This document shows positions 36,610-47,975 of a stretch of 64,000 bases of DNA, in pieces. Where the stretch lies: NCBI RefSeq assembly GCF_029852145.1, contig NC_079975.1, positions 8,866,001-8,930,000 on the forward strand, given 5' to 3'. Made by a program: the position numbers and the translations under genes. How positions within the stretch are numbered: position 1 is the stretch's first letter; every line of letters starts with the position of its first letter. The DNA is from Microplitis mediator (Eukaryota > Arthropoda > Insecta > Hymenoptera > Braconidae). The notes under the pieces are model-generated. The model made no database searches. It saw nothing but the letters and a program-made list of their open reading frames with translations, and was not told where the DNA came from.

Positions 36610-38191
36610 AAAAGTATGCACTTCAAACGCTCATGTAATACTTTGAGTAGTCAATTTACTTTTATTAATTACTGAACCACGTATTTCTTTTTAAGCTAAA
36701 AAAAGTTTTATCTGATTAATTAACACGAAATATTTTTTGACAGTACGGTACTGACAGCTCGTATTTAAATACCGAGGAAAATAATTAAATAACTAATAGT
36801 AAAAATAAAAAAAGGAAACTAACCTAATTATAATTAAACATAAATAATTATTTTTAATTTAATTTGAATACTCTGCTAGGTGTCGTCTATAGTTTTGCTT
36901 CAGTTAAAAAATTTTGTTCACGACAAAAATAGCTGTTTTCAGTTTGCACCATTAGGTGTTTCATTAAAAATGATAAAGTCCCGAGTAAAAAAAAAATAGC
37001 TACAGTATGTGTTTATTTATATATAAAACCGCCGGTTTTAAAAATAATGATTGCTTACACGGAAAGAAAATTATGGGAACTTTTGCTATGCATTATGAAA
37101 AAAATTTTTTGATCATAAAGCACTCTTTGATGCTTCGCATCATGAGTCGTGCAATAGTTCCCATGATGGTAGATGAATTGTAACCATACTATTATAGGGA
37201 TGATTCCCATAGTAAATGAAAAGAGTTCCCATACTTTTATGGGAACTATTCCCATAATATCAAAAAAATTTTTTTTTGCAAAATAGTGTAGAAATTTTCC
37301 TCATGATATGAAGAGATTCAAAAATGAAGCTTCTTCGACGCTAAATTTGTTACTAAAAAAAATTTTTTTTTTTAATTTTAATGTTTTTGCCAAATACGAA
37401 TTTTTTTTCAACGTTCAAATTTTTGTTTTTATATTTAATAATATTTCTGTGTATTGTAAAAGTGATTACCACATTTTTCTTTAAATTAATTTTTTCATGA
37501 TAGTATAGGAACTATTCCCATAATATTATGGGAACTATTTCCATAGAGGTATAGGAACTATTCCAATAGCATTATGGGAACTATTCCTATAATATTATGG
37601 GAATAGCTCCCATACTATTATAGAAACCATTCCTATAACGTTATGGGAATGGTTCCTATAATATAATAGGAACGATGACTATAAACTATAGGAACTATTC
37701 CTATAATTATAGGAATCATTCCTATAATGTTATGGGCATTCCCATAATTATAGGAACTATTTCTATAATTATAGGAACTGATCCCATAATTTATGATCAT
37801 AATTTCTATGTTGGTATAGGAAAAAATTTTATAGAATTATGAGAACCGTTTCCATAATTTTTTTCCCGTGTACCTAGTAAATGCCTGCCTAATATAAAAG
37901 AACAAAGAACAAAGGCTTCATAAGTGATTTTCGAAAGAAACCAACTATGTTTCGTTAAGAAGTTTTCGAAAAGTTCAAAACATAATTTTTTTATCGGACT
38001 TTTTTAATGATAATACGTATTGTCAGATTTAAAAAGTGTATCAGACTTATGTTCATTAGCGTTTCCTCTTTCTATTAATGTCCTGTCCACGTATTAGTGC
38101 GGTATACAAAAATAATCACGACTTAATGGGAGTGAACCGCATGATTCGACAGTAAAGCCCAACCTCTCCGCTTCGCGCTCGAGGTGTGCAA
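36610..38191 (+). repeat. GCACACCTC-family element, interrupted
   Basis: Left CCAAAAGTATGCACTTCAAA; right CTCTCCGCTTCGCGCTCGAG followed by GTGTGCA. The GCCGGTTTTA...AATGATT segment stops at 37055 and the family sequence resumes after 37872, so the element at 37056-37872 is nested in it. Confidence 0.82.
37056..37872. repeat. minisatellite-type MITE, TACACGGAAAGAAAATTATG end, copy 1
   Basis: Ends TACACGGAAAGAAAATTATG and CCATAATTTTTTTCCCGTGTA. The interior is made largely of palindromic units like GGGAACTATTCCCATAATAT. A central part at 37270-37500 lacks the units. Confidence 0.85.
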
Positions 38192-38610
38192 TAACAAAAA
38201 ATGACTTTTTTAGTTTGTATAAAAAACAATATGTTGCACACTTACGAATCAACATAAAATAGAGTTGAGTTGGAATATTATTGCTGAACTTGAGTTCATA
38301 TTAACTTTTAATAATAATAATAATGTATTAAATTATACTTTGTGAAACAAAATACAACGAATTATTTTAATAAAACTTCAAAGCGTAGAGCTTACAAAAA
38401 AATAAATTAACTCCACACAGTTACATTAATTCTGAACATACTTTGGATATTTAACTGTGTATAATTTGGTTTTTTAATCAACTTAATTACTTTAAACATG
38501 CACATTGACAAGCAACTCTAGAGTTTACTCCCTTAGGATTCGATCGTGTGCACAATTGTATGTCTCATTACTAAATCAAGTTACAGTACTGAAGGATTGA
38601 TGTACTGATT

Positions 38611-38612
<2 letters not shown>

Positions 38613-38649
<37 letters not shown>
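38613..38649. repeat. AT microsatellite
   Basis: Pure AT dinucleotide run of about 37 nt. Confidence 0.92.
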
Positions 38650-38653
<4 letters not shown>

Positions 38654-39215
38654 GATTTTTTTTTTGACATACTGTGTCGTATACTTACAATTATTTTAAT
38701 GAGATTCTGTAATAAGTAAACTTTTCATCTGTCAGTGAATAATTTTCACGATTGCAACCGCTCGTCTTGTGAATCGTTATGTAGATTAATTAAAGAACGG
38801 TTTCATGCATATCACGATGGCGCGATTTTACTTTACCGACTATGAGTTGTTATCCCAAAGCATGCATGCTACATGTGCATGCAACCCCTTACCAACAAGC
38901 CGGTCAACATCCTCTCCACATCACTAGCACGTGTATGTACTACCAACACTTAATCTACTTTAGTCTAACAAACATATTATATATATATATATATATACTA
39001 CACCATGTCGAATTCAACAGAGAAAAAGTTTATATTTAATAAATAAAACAAAATTTTACGTGATTTTATAAAATCATTAATTTTTCATTAAAATTTTAGA
39101 TTAAAAAAATATATTTACAGTGGAAAAAAAAAGTTTAAGCTTTAAAAAAAGTTTTGGCAAGCCTTAAAGTGTTATAAAAATAATATATAGTTGAGTTGTT
39201 TAATTATTGTTTTAG

Positions 39216-39313
39216 ATGGCTGTGAGAATAAGAAGTGTGAGCATTATGGAAAATGCGAAAGCGACAGCTCCGGTGAAGCCAGATGTGTCTGTCCGACCAA
39301 CTGTGGGGATTTG
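39216..39313 (+). CDS. Agrn: agrin exon E5: N-terminal half of FS domain 5
   Basis: Acceptor TTTTAG, donor TTG|GTGAGT, 98 nt, phase 1 in and phase 0 out. It encodes NGCENKKCEHYGKC, then CVCPTNCGDL: the follistatin-N half with the first six cysteines. The Kazal half is on E6, 7.85 kb away, so this domain is split between its two sub-modules, unlike the single-exon FS domains around it. After joining, the domain has the full ten cysteines and normal spacing. Skipping E5 alone would break the domain and shift the frame. Confidence 0.88.
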
Positions 39314-39325
39314 GTGAGTCTCATT

Positions 39326-39629
39326 TCAGAATAACAATGCCTCGTTACCATAAATTGCTTTGGATCCGCATACGCCCAACTCGGACTTCTCACTGAATAA
39401 TCCCCTTTTGTTCACGCTTACGATCCCTGCGTGTATTGTTTGCACCGTGTCGCAAAACGACTCCTGCGTTTGCCAAAGAAAAATTGCTTTTGCTGAGAGT
39501 TGCAACTTCAAAGCAACTATCGTCGAGGCAAACTTTCTTTTTAAACAATGTAAATTACACGCGAACGTTATGAAGCCTTTTATGCGACCCTTCATCGTAA
39601 CATATATTCGCGTACGAACAAGTCTTTAA
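39326..39629. other. GC-richer stretch open on both strands, after exon E5
   Basis: Overlapping 89-codon open frames exist on each strand, with ordinary codon variety and many CG dinucleotides. Neither has a recognisable domain. Because it follows E5 directly and stands out from the AT-rich intron, it may be a conserved regulatory element or a remnant of a captured sequence. Confidence 0.35.
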
Positions 39630-40059
39630 AACAATATTTTTATTTCATCTTTTCCCACCAAAAGGAGAGACAACTTTTGCATTTTCAGTCATATGATTTT
39701 TATATGACTTTCAGTTTCCTATATAGTAATATATTATTAAAAGTTAATTTCACGAGTACACTCAGAGAATTTTGTAGTAAAAACTACTCAAATAATTGTA
39801 GGTAACGGTGGGACACCTCGATATTCTAGTAATGTTTCCGACTTATCAAAAAATCTATTAGTTTATTTCAATATTTACTATAAAAAATAATTAAATAAAC
39901 TAGATGCGATAGAAAATTTGAAAATTCAAACTTTTTTGGTGTTTTGTAGTTGACAGCATAGCAATTTTATCAAAAATCTTTTAAATTCAAGCTCGTTCGG
40001 AAATATTCGGCTCTTTTCGTTCATTCTAGTACTCATAGGTTAGAATAAATAACGTGACC

Positions 40060-40741
40060 GGCAGGGAGTCTAGTATATGGTGGAGACAACTGAATCGATC
40101 GCAGCGCTTGCTGTGGGCAAAATTTCGTTGAATCATGCTCTCGTTGAAAATAAACACCTGAAAATTAAGTGTAAAAATAGTTCATAATAGTTATTGTGTC
40201 GTTAATGTTTGCCTTTGCTCATCGTTTGAGGTTAAAACAATATTTTATAATTTATCGATTCAAATCCGGTTTGGATATGATTTTCATCATTGCCTAAAAA
40301 TTATTGTTGAAAAAAAACATTATAAGTTAGTACATTCTTAGTTACGATTCACGTGAAAATTATCATGAATTAAAATAAAATTATTTACTTTAATTTTGTT
40401 AAAAAACTCAATTTACTATTCTACTATTTTTTAAACTTTTATCATTGTAGTTGTCATGTATCATTTGTTTTGATTTTATCGGTTAACCTTATTCTATTCT
40501 AAAATAATAGTATTTATTATTTATTAAAATTTTTTATACTTAATTTCTTTATCGAAATATGTTTAATTTAATTTTCTCTATCAAAAATACATATGCACTT
40601 TTTTATTTATACCATTATAAATTTTTTTATTTTGATTTTATAACGAATTTTTATCTTTTACACTGATTTCATATATCTTTTATAATTCTCGAGCATGACT
40701 TTTTGTAACCATCAGATGTCGTTTTCGTCGCGCTCCCTGCC
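40060..40741. repeat. candidate TIR element with GGCAGGGAG ends
   Basis: GGCAGGGAG at the left and CTCCCTGCC at the right bound 682 bp of sequence absent from the intact repeat copy. The TIR is short, so this is tentative. Confidence 0.5.
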
Positions 40742-40785
40742 AAATTGGCGCAAGTGAGGCGCAAGTGAGCATTTTATATTTTGTT

Positions 40786-41335
40786 CCCGGGAAAAAAATG
40801 TTTTTGTAAAATTTTTTGAAATTTTGTAAAGATTCATGAAATTTAGGGAAAATGTATAAAATTCTATAATATTTTATAAAATTTTATGACATAAAATTAA
40901 TAGAATTCTATAAAATTTTATAGAGTTCCGTAAAATTTTATTTTATTTCATAAAATTTGCTAAAGTTTGATGAAATCGTATGAAATTTCATGAAATATAA
41001 ATCCAGTCTAAGGTAATGATTTTCTAAAATTCCATCGTTTTCTAAAATTTCACAGTTTCATAAAATTATATCGAATTGCTTGAAATTTTGATACACGAAA
41101 TATATAAAATTCTATGAAATTTTCTCGATTTTCATAAAATTTAATGAAATTTTTTTAAATTCTATGAATTTTAATAGAAACTCATAAGTTTGAATCCAGT
41201 ATTGGAGAAAATAATTTTATCATTTTAAAATTTTATGCAATTTTAGAAAATACGATAAAATTTTACCAGGCTATTTTCGGTATAAAATTTAATTGAGGAA
41301 ATTTATAAAATTTTTTAAAAAGATATTTTCACGGG
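40786..41335. repeat. MITE with CCCGGGAAAA / TTTTCACGGG ends, degenerate array inside
   Basis: The interior is an array of imperfect TATAAAATTTTATGAAATTT-like words of roughly 10-14 bp, palindromic overall. The ends resemble the CCCGTGAAAA TIR of 22803-23060. Confidence 0.75.
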
Positions 41336-43333
41336 TCGTTACTAAATAATCGCATTTATGTTGAGCTATTGTATACACCTAGATCATTTTTTCCGCTTTC
41401 TTTAAATTATATTTTTTTTTAAATTTATTTTGACCAAATATTGTAATTTAACATAATTATCAATTACGATGCAGCTGGTAATAATTTCTATAACAAAATT
41501 TGTACTGTTGCCTTGTGAAAATTACAATGTACATAAATTCTGTTCGATATATTTTAAAAATTTCTACATCATTAATAATTTTAACCATAATTCCATACTG
41601 TCCGCATGCTACTATAACTACAGCAATTTTTCTATAATTTTTTTCTGTAAAAAATACCGCAAAATTCTTCGAGTTCATTATCAAAAATAGTATTCTTTGA
41701 TAATAATTTCATAGCATTAAATAAAAAATTATTTCAAAATTATAATATTTATAAATTAGGAAAAAAAAAAACTAAATTATCAAGACAGTTGAAATATAAA
41801 ATAACTGTTGAGAAAAGATAATTGAATATTCTCTGTGAGTAGAAAAGCATTTACTGTGGTAGTGGTGATGTAGGTTGCAGGGATGTAATATAATAATGCC
41901 GATGAGCAGTGGTTGAGCACGAACCGATGGAAAAATAGCTAAGCTGAGCCAGCTAAGCGATGCTTATTGGGTGGAACCAGGCATCGTTGATGGAACACCG
42001 ACGAGCTCAAAAATTGGTCTCATACCACATTTTACAGCTACCACCCGACTACCCTTATCAGTAATAGTCGAGCGCAAACTTGATCGAACAAATTTATTGT
42101 CCATTCTTTCCGCAGAAAAACGTCAATGCTGGGACAAAAAAAAATACTATCATAGTAATCTTCGTTTTGGGAAAATAAGTTATTTTCAATTTTCCTCTAG
42201 TATACTCATGACCTAAAAATATTTATCTTACCCAACGTTGGCTATTCATTCAAATTTTTATAATATATTTTTTTGTCCTTCTCTGCTTATTCTATGACAT
42301 ACTTTTTTATCTTATAGTTTTGTAAATTGAAAATTTATAAAACAAAAAGTTATTAAATTCAAACCTATCTTCTAAATTCAAGTTTTAACTAAATAAATAC
42401 CAACATTTATAATCGATATCTCTGGAACGAATTAAACGATTTAAATAAATTTGGCAGTAGTCGAAAAGCTCCGTAAAAAATTGAATTTATTTTTTAAAAG
42501 TATTGGAAAATGAGACACAAAAAAAATTGTCTGTTCAAAAAAGCTTAATTGCCATTTATAGATAAGAACGGGGTAAATTGATCAGCCTGGGTAGTGAAGC
42601 CAATTTTAAATTTTCAGTAACGATAAATTCATAAAATTTTTAAAAATAGTAAAAATAATCACCGATTATTGAAAGGAATAATAAACGACAACACAATTAT
42701 TGTGTTTTTTTAAATTTAGTTTTTCATAATTTTAAATAATCATTTTTATAAATCTGTTCCATAGAATATTGATTAGTTAGTTATTCAAATAATTTGATAT
42801 TATTATTTAATAACAATCGAATAATTATAATTATAATTTCAAAAACATCCGTTATTATATATACCTACTTATAAATTAATAATAGATGAAATCATTTAAT
42901 TTTGTAAACTACTTGTTGATTCATTAATTTAATTATCAGAACGAGCTGAAAATTTAACTTTTTTAATATGTCAGTGGCGACACAAAAAAATGTTAACTTT
43001 TACATTTTATTTTTGTACCATGGATATTCATTAAATATAAATTGTATATTAATTTGAGGCTATCGAGAGTGATAACAATTCATATTCAACATTAAACTTT
43101 TTTTTGTAGCAAACAATATTTTATCAGAGCCAAGATTAAAAAAAAATCACGTAGTATTTCATAGAAGCTGTAAATAGTAAATCAATTTATTTCTTTTAAA
43201 AAAACCAAAAACATATTTTTTTCTAGCGGAAAAAAAAAAATTTTACATTAATGAAATTTTCGAATTTATAATGAAATCTTTTTGATTAGTATGATAAACC
43301 GGCTTTCAAATAAATGGTAAATTCATGTATTAA

Positions 43334-43712
43334 CCCTTCGTTGGTCGCGCTATGAGCGATTCCCTGCTTTTTTTCTTTCTTTTGTAGTATAAAAAAAAAT
43401 AATTGTTTTTAGCTTTCAACAATTCAGTTATTTCTTCTTTGATCCATTTAACATACATTAAAAGAGTTTTTAAAGTTATAATTATTTATATTAATTATAT
43501 ATTAAATAATAAATGTCGAATGAACGTCGAATCACGGCGATTCCCCGTGAGCGCGACCAAACTAGACAGTTAAATTTTATTCTCAACGTTGCCACATATA
43601 CGAAACCGAAATATAGACAGCTAGTATGGCTGTCATAAATTGTCTATAGATTTGGCAACGCTGTAAGAAAATTAACATTACGGGGATTCCCCGCGACGCG
43701 ACCAACGGAGGG
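43334..43712. repeat. piggyBac-like MITE, CCCTTCGTTGGTCGCG ends
   Basis: TTAA at 43330-43333 precedes CCCTTCGTTGGTCGCG. The right end CGCGACCAACGGAGGG is followed by TCAA at 43713-43716. TIR plus near-TTAA duplication fits the piggyBac superfamily. GCGACCAA words also occur inside. Confidence 0.78.
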
Positions 43713-43937
43713 TCAATAACAAAATTTTTAAGTTTAATAATCGACATTCATAAAATTTCGACTTTACTTTCGTTTTTCTAATAAATTTTCCGTGACTATC
43801 GATTGAGTTTTCAACATAAATTTTGTGTTAATTTTAAAGTAACACTTGATAAAAGTTGATAATTTCGAATTTTTGTAGTAGGTGACACTTTTAAAGTGTT
43901 AATTTAACACAAAGTAATCAACACAGACCGTTTTTAA

Positions 43938-45022
43938 CCTTTTGTCCGTCGCGTATTCTTTGCCAAGCATCGTTAGTCGCACGGTAGGGAATCACCGCAA
44001 TGTTAATTTCAGTGCAATGTTGCCACGTCGATTTCGAAATTTCACTGATTTACATCAGAATACTAATTTTTTTTTTATATAAATATTTTCTATGAAATTA
44101 ATTTATTATTTATACGACCAGGCTCCATATTTTTTAACTGATTGAATCAGCTAAGAATGTTTTTTATAAATATGGCAACGTTGCACATCAAATTTTACTT
44201 ACGAGATCAGTCGCACAGTGAGGGAATTGCCGCGATTTCACGATTTATTCACATTAACATAAAATTTGGAAAATCCAAAAGTGCACGCCTCGAAAGCTCA
44301 TGTTATGTTTTTTTTTAAAGTTAAATTTCGAATAAAATTGAAAATCCCGCTCTTTTCCCATAAAAATTTCCATGGTAAATATACGGTAATAAAAGTAAAA
44401 AAAAAATAAATAAGGAGAACATTCCTAATGAAAAATGGCGGCAGTGTGTGTTTGTTTACATGTAAGATTGCCGGTTTTAACCGTAATGATTTATTTTAAA
44501 AAAAACGAGAAGGCCTACAGTAGTGATTTTCGAAAGGAACCTTCTTTGCTTATTTCTGAAAATTTTGAAAAAAAAATTAAGTAGTTTCGTCAAGTCGTTC
44601 TCGAGATATCCGTACCACGCCGTTTTTTTGAACCACAGACTAATGGACGTCCACGATAAATTTTTTTTAATGAACTTTTTTTTATATTAATACATATTAG
44701 ACAAATTAAAAAAAGTATCAGGATTATTTATTAGTGTTTCAGCTTTATATTGATGTGCTTTTCATAATGTGTAAGAGTAATAGAAAAAAAATATATGCAC
44801 TTTAATGAGTGGAAATCGTGTGACCTTGACAGGTCGGTTATAAAGCACAACCTCTCCGCTTCGCTTCCGAGGCGTGCAAAATTAGAAAATAAAAGTAAAG
44901 CAACTAAAATTATAGAAACTTTTTACTTCGATTAGTTTAGGAAAGTAATGATTAATTTTTCTGAGATTATCATTAAATAAAAAAAAGCGGGAATTCCCTC
45001 ATAGTGCGACGGACAAAAGATA
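43938..45022. repeat. piggyBac-like MITE, CCTTTTGTCCGTCGCG ends, interrupted
   Basis: Flanked by TTAA at 43934-43937 and 45023-45026. Left CCTTTTGTCCGTCGC, right GCGACGGACAAAAGATA. A GCACACCTC-family element (44272-44880) is nested inside. Confidence 0.78.
44272..44880 (+). repeat. GCACACCTC-family element, nested
   Basis: Left CCAAAAGTGCACGCCTCGAA; right CTCTCCGCTTCGCTTCCGAG followed by GCGTGCAA. Layout matches 25020-25738 and 36610-38191. It is the best uninterrupted copy of the longer subfamily. Confidence 0.82.
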
Positions 45023-45860
45023 TTAATCTATAGATACACAATATTTTTTACTGTGTAAAGTGTCTCATTTTGCTCTACTTCTCTATCATTTTTTAGCTTA
45101 AAAAATCGTAGGCAGAAAACTCTAGTGCTAACTTACAGAGTAAATTGATTATCTCGTTTTTTTTTCTTTTAGATTGAAAGTTTAATATATGAATAAATTA
45201 AACTTTAAAAAAAAAATTAAAATAACCATGCAATTGTATAATGTCAAACTTGTGGTTCGTAGCTGCCACAAAATATGTAATAATTAAATGAATTTGTAAA
45301 GTTTAAATCAAATATCAAACAATTGCAGGTAAAACTTGACCACAGTTGATTGTAAAATTAAATAAACAATTTACCATGTAACTTTTAGCATGTTTACATT
45401 ATAGTTGCCAGTTATCAACGACTATCTCAACTGCGGTATATATAATAACTATTATTCTCTGGCACAACCACCACAAACATCACAGTGGTCTCGAATTCCA
45501 ATTAGAACTAATGAAGCTTCCATGTATGCGTCCTGAATGGAAGACAACTAAGCTCTTGTTGTAAACTAAGAGCTCCATATTGTTTCAATATTCGCCTATA
45601 ATATTCTCTCTGCAGCTTACATAAACTGCTAACAAGTCCAAAAATTTTAATTGCTTACTTTATATTGTATTTAAATGTTGTTTTCACCTTACGCTTGTTT
45701 TCTCTCATCATTGTTTTGTAATTATGTTATTTTTTTTTAAATTTAATTTTACATGTTTACCAAATCAAAAAAAAAAAATTAATATTTAAAATTTCAATTT
45801 TCATTACTTTCTTTCAACAATAATAGTGATAATTATTTTTTATTATGTATTCTTTTAAGT

Positions 45861-47058
45861 ATAGAAGGATGGGGGGGGGAGGCAAAACTGAGTACTCGAG
45901 AAAATACTAATTTTGTGGGAATTCAAAAACGTTATATCTTTTTTTTTAATAGTATTTAAAGTAAATAGAAAAAAATTTTCAGCTGCCGTTAAAAAAAAAT
46001 TTTTCTGTTTTTGCGGGCAAACTGTGGTGCCCCCCAAAAACGGTACTTGGAGAATTCGAATTACGGTATATTATGGTAATCACTTTAATTTTCAGAAATT
46101 TGCCATAATTTACGGTATTTTACTGCAAATTGCGGTATTTTAGGTAAATTAAGGCGAAGTACGGCATTTTACGGTAAAATACGGTACCTTAGGTAAACTT
46201 ACGGCATTTTACCGCAAACGTACGGTAATTTGCCGTAAAATTGTAGCGAGCTGTCGGTATTTTACTGTAAAGTATTGCACTGTAAAAACTGTACAAATAC
46301 CAAGGCATGTGGTGCTTACGGTAAAAACGCTGCAAATTGCCGCTTGTTCCTGTAATTCACCGCAAATTACCGTATATTACTATAAATTGCCTCAAATTAC
46401 CGTAAACTTCGGTAAATTTGCCGCAGAAATACCGTTTTTTACGGTAAATTACGACAAAATGTGGTGATTTTCCGTAATTCTGACCGGCCAGGGGTGAAAA
46501 AAAAAATTTCTGAATATTAAATCAATTTGATTGAATTTAATTACTGGATGTAAAGGAAGAAAAAAATTTTTTAATCGTTTCTATCATAAAACAAAAGTCA
46601 TTAACATTTTTTGACTGACACTTTTGATTTTTGAAAAAGTCTAACTACCTATTTAAAATTTTTAATTGTTCATTTCTTAATCACTATTTATTATTAACTT
46701 TAAAGTAAAAGATTTAAGTTAGTTTTAATTCCAAAGAAGATATCGTTAAAAAAGCTATTATGTATTGCTTAAAGTAATAGACTAAATAATTATTAAAAGT
46801 TAATTTAATTTTTAAAATTGTAAATATTTTTAAATTGAATATTGAAATACATATCAAGTAATTTGACACAGAGTTATTCTGTCGTAAATTGTTAAGAAAA
46901 AAAATCAATTTGATTTCATACTATTTTCTTACTAACAAAAATTTTTTGAAAATGGTGAAAGAAATCCAAAACAATGCTCAATTGTATTGACAATTATGAT
47001 TCTGGAATGTTTAAAAAATATTTTGGGGGTACCCCGTTTTGCCCCCCTCTCTCCTATA
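45861..47058. repeat. large TIR element with GGCAAAAC ends
   Basis: Left ATAGAAGGATGGGGGGGGGA then GGCAAAACTGAGTAC; right GTACCCCGTTTTGCCCCCCT then CTCTCCTATAT. The inverted ends match well. The interior includes the ACGGTAA array at 46060-46480. It ends about 105 bp before exon E6. Confidence 0.75.
46060..46480. repeat. ACGGTAA/TTACCGT degenerate array
   Basis: Dense, irregular repetition of TTACGGTATTTTACGG-like words on the left half and of the complement (AAATTACCGTA) on the right half, giving an overall palindrome. Confidence 0.8.
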
Positions 47059-47163
47059 TATATTTTATTTCCCATTAAGCCATCACTCTTAAACTATATA
47101 CTTCATGAGTTACGGTACAATTTAAGAAAAAAGATCCTAACTTTAACAATAATGTAATTTCAG

Positions 47164-47293
47164 GAGAAAAACAGCAGTTCTGCTCGTAAAGTATGTGGAA
47201 GTGATGGAATAACTTATGCCAACGAATGTACTTTGAAAAAAACTTCATGCTTAACTCAAACTAACCTGAGTGTAGCATTTGAGGGGGACTGCA
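47164..47293 (+). CDS. Agrn: agrin exon E6: Kazal half of FS domain 5
   Basis: Acceptor ATTTCAG, donor A|GTAAGTG, 130 nt, phase 0 in and phase 1 out. It encodes EKNSSSARKVCGSDGITYAN, then ECTLKKTSC and a closing GDC: four cysteines completing the domain begun in E5. The motif VCGSDGITYANEC is the canonical Kazal core. It lies only 87 nt before E7, in contrast to the huge intron on its other side. Confidence 0.9.
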
Positions 47294-47379
47294 GTAAGTG
47301 GAAACTTATTTTTTTCTTGACTTTTCCCTTTTTTTCCACTTAAATTAACTGTAAGTTAATAGAAAAAATATTTATACAG

Positions 47380-47616
47380 AGTTATGTACAAATGTCGAGT
47401 GTGCAAATGGAGCTCGTTGTTCAGCTGGCGAATGTATTTGCCCGGAAAGTTGTCCAGAACCAAAAGACGAGCCTGTATGTGGTACAGACGCAAAGACTTA
47501 TCCCTCTGAGTGTGAACTACAACGTGCTGCATGTGACCGAGATAAAGCGAAACTTGCTGCTTTACACGTCGCTTTTCATGGTGAATGTGGCGAGAAGTTT
47601 GCTGTCGCTGCTCTAA
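47380..47616 (+). CDS. Agrn: agrin exon E7: follistatin/Kazal domain 6
   Basis: Acceptor TATACAG, donor A|GTAAGAT, 237 nt, phase 1 in and out. The frame gives KLCTNVECANGARCSAGEC, then CPESCPEPKDEPVCGTDAK and a final FHGEC: ten cysteines with an unusually short C3-C4 loop (SAGE). The tail EKFAVAAL leads into the Thr-rich linker of E8. The preceding intron is only 86 nt, which is near the lower size limit for insect introns. Another open frame starting at 47392 in this exon is out of phase and is a shadow of this one. Confidence 0.92.
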   Translation, partial: SYVQMSSVQMELVVQLANVFARKVVQNQKTSLYVVQTQRLIPLSVNYNVLHVTEIKRNLLLYTSLFMVNVARSLLSLL

Positions 47617-47803
47617 GTAAGATCAACTTATATCGTATCAATTAATTGCGATCGATAGCGTATAACCACTATTACTATATATTAAAATATATACTGTTAA
47701 AAATTTTATCGATTTTCAACATAATGCAAAAAATTAAAGCACAGTTAGATTTTAATTAAAAAAAAAATCCTTAACTAGTTTTCAATAATTGCGAGTTTAT
47801 TAA

Positions 47804-47942
47804 AGTCTTGCTATGAAATTTTTTGTAATTAAAAACTAATCATACATGAAAAAAAAAACGCATAAAAAATCATAATTTTAATTGAATTTTTTTTTTTTAT
47901 GTATGATTAGTTTTTAAGTACAAAAAATTTCATAGCAAGACT
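47804..47942. repeat. long hairpin with AGTCTTGCTATGAAATTTTT arms
   Basis: 139-bp inverted repeat with arms of about 55 nt and only a few mismatches around an A/T-rich loop. Confidence 0.85.
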
Positions 47943-47975
47943 AATAATTTTAAATGAAAATTAAGATTTTTAAAA

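Larger units (their letters stand above)
36474..39215 (+). other. intron 4 (2.7 kb)
   Basis: Phase-1 GT-AG intron. It contains a GCACACCTC-family element (36610-38191) with a minisatellite-type element (37056-37872) nested inside, an AT dinucleotide run at 38613-38649 and a shorter one near 38974-38997. The part at about 38720-38960 is less AT-rich and unassigned. Confidence 0.8.
39760..41700 (+). repeat. dispersed repeat, interrupted copy of 19367-19947
   Basis: Family sequence runs to about 40040 (CTAGTACTCATAGGTT) and resumes near 41345. Between them lie two further elements (40060-40741 and 40786-41335). Confidence 0.75.
39314..47163 (+). other. intron 5 (7.85 kb) splitting FS domain 5
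   Basis: Phase-0 GT-AG intron. Contents: a GC-richer, open-on-both-strands stretch at 39326-39629; a repeat copy at 39760-41700 with two insertions; TTAA-flanked elements at 43334-43712 and 43938-45022 (the latter with a nested element); and a large TIR element at 45861-47058. The parts 41840-42130 and 45400-45620 are less AT-rich and unassigned. I see nothing in 42220-43320 beyond AT-rich sequence. Confidence 0.8.

Noticed and set aside
37056..37872. Regular short palindromic repeats, considered as a CRISPR-like array
   Set aside because: The host is an animal genome, there are no unique spacers of constant size, units vary in length and sequence, and the array is bounded by transposon-type inverted ends.
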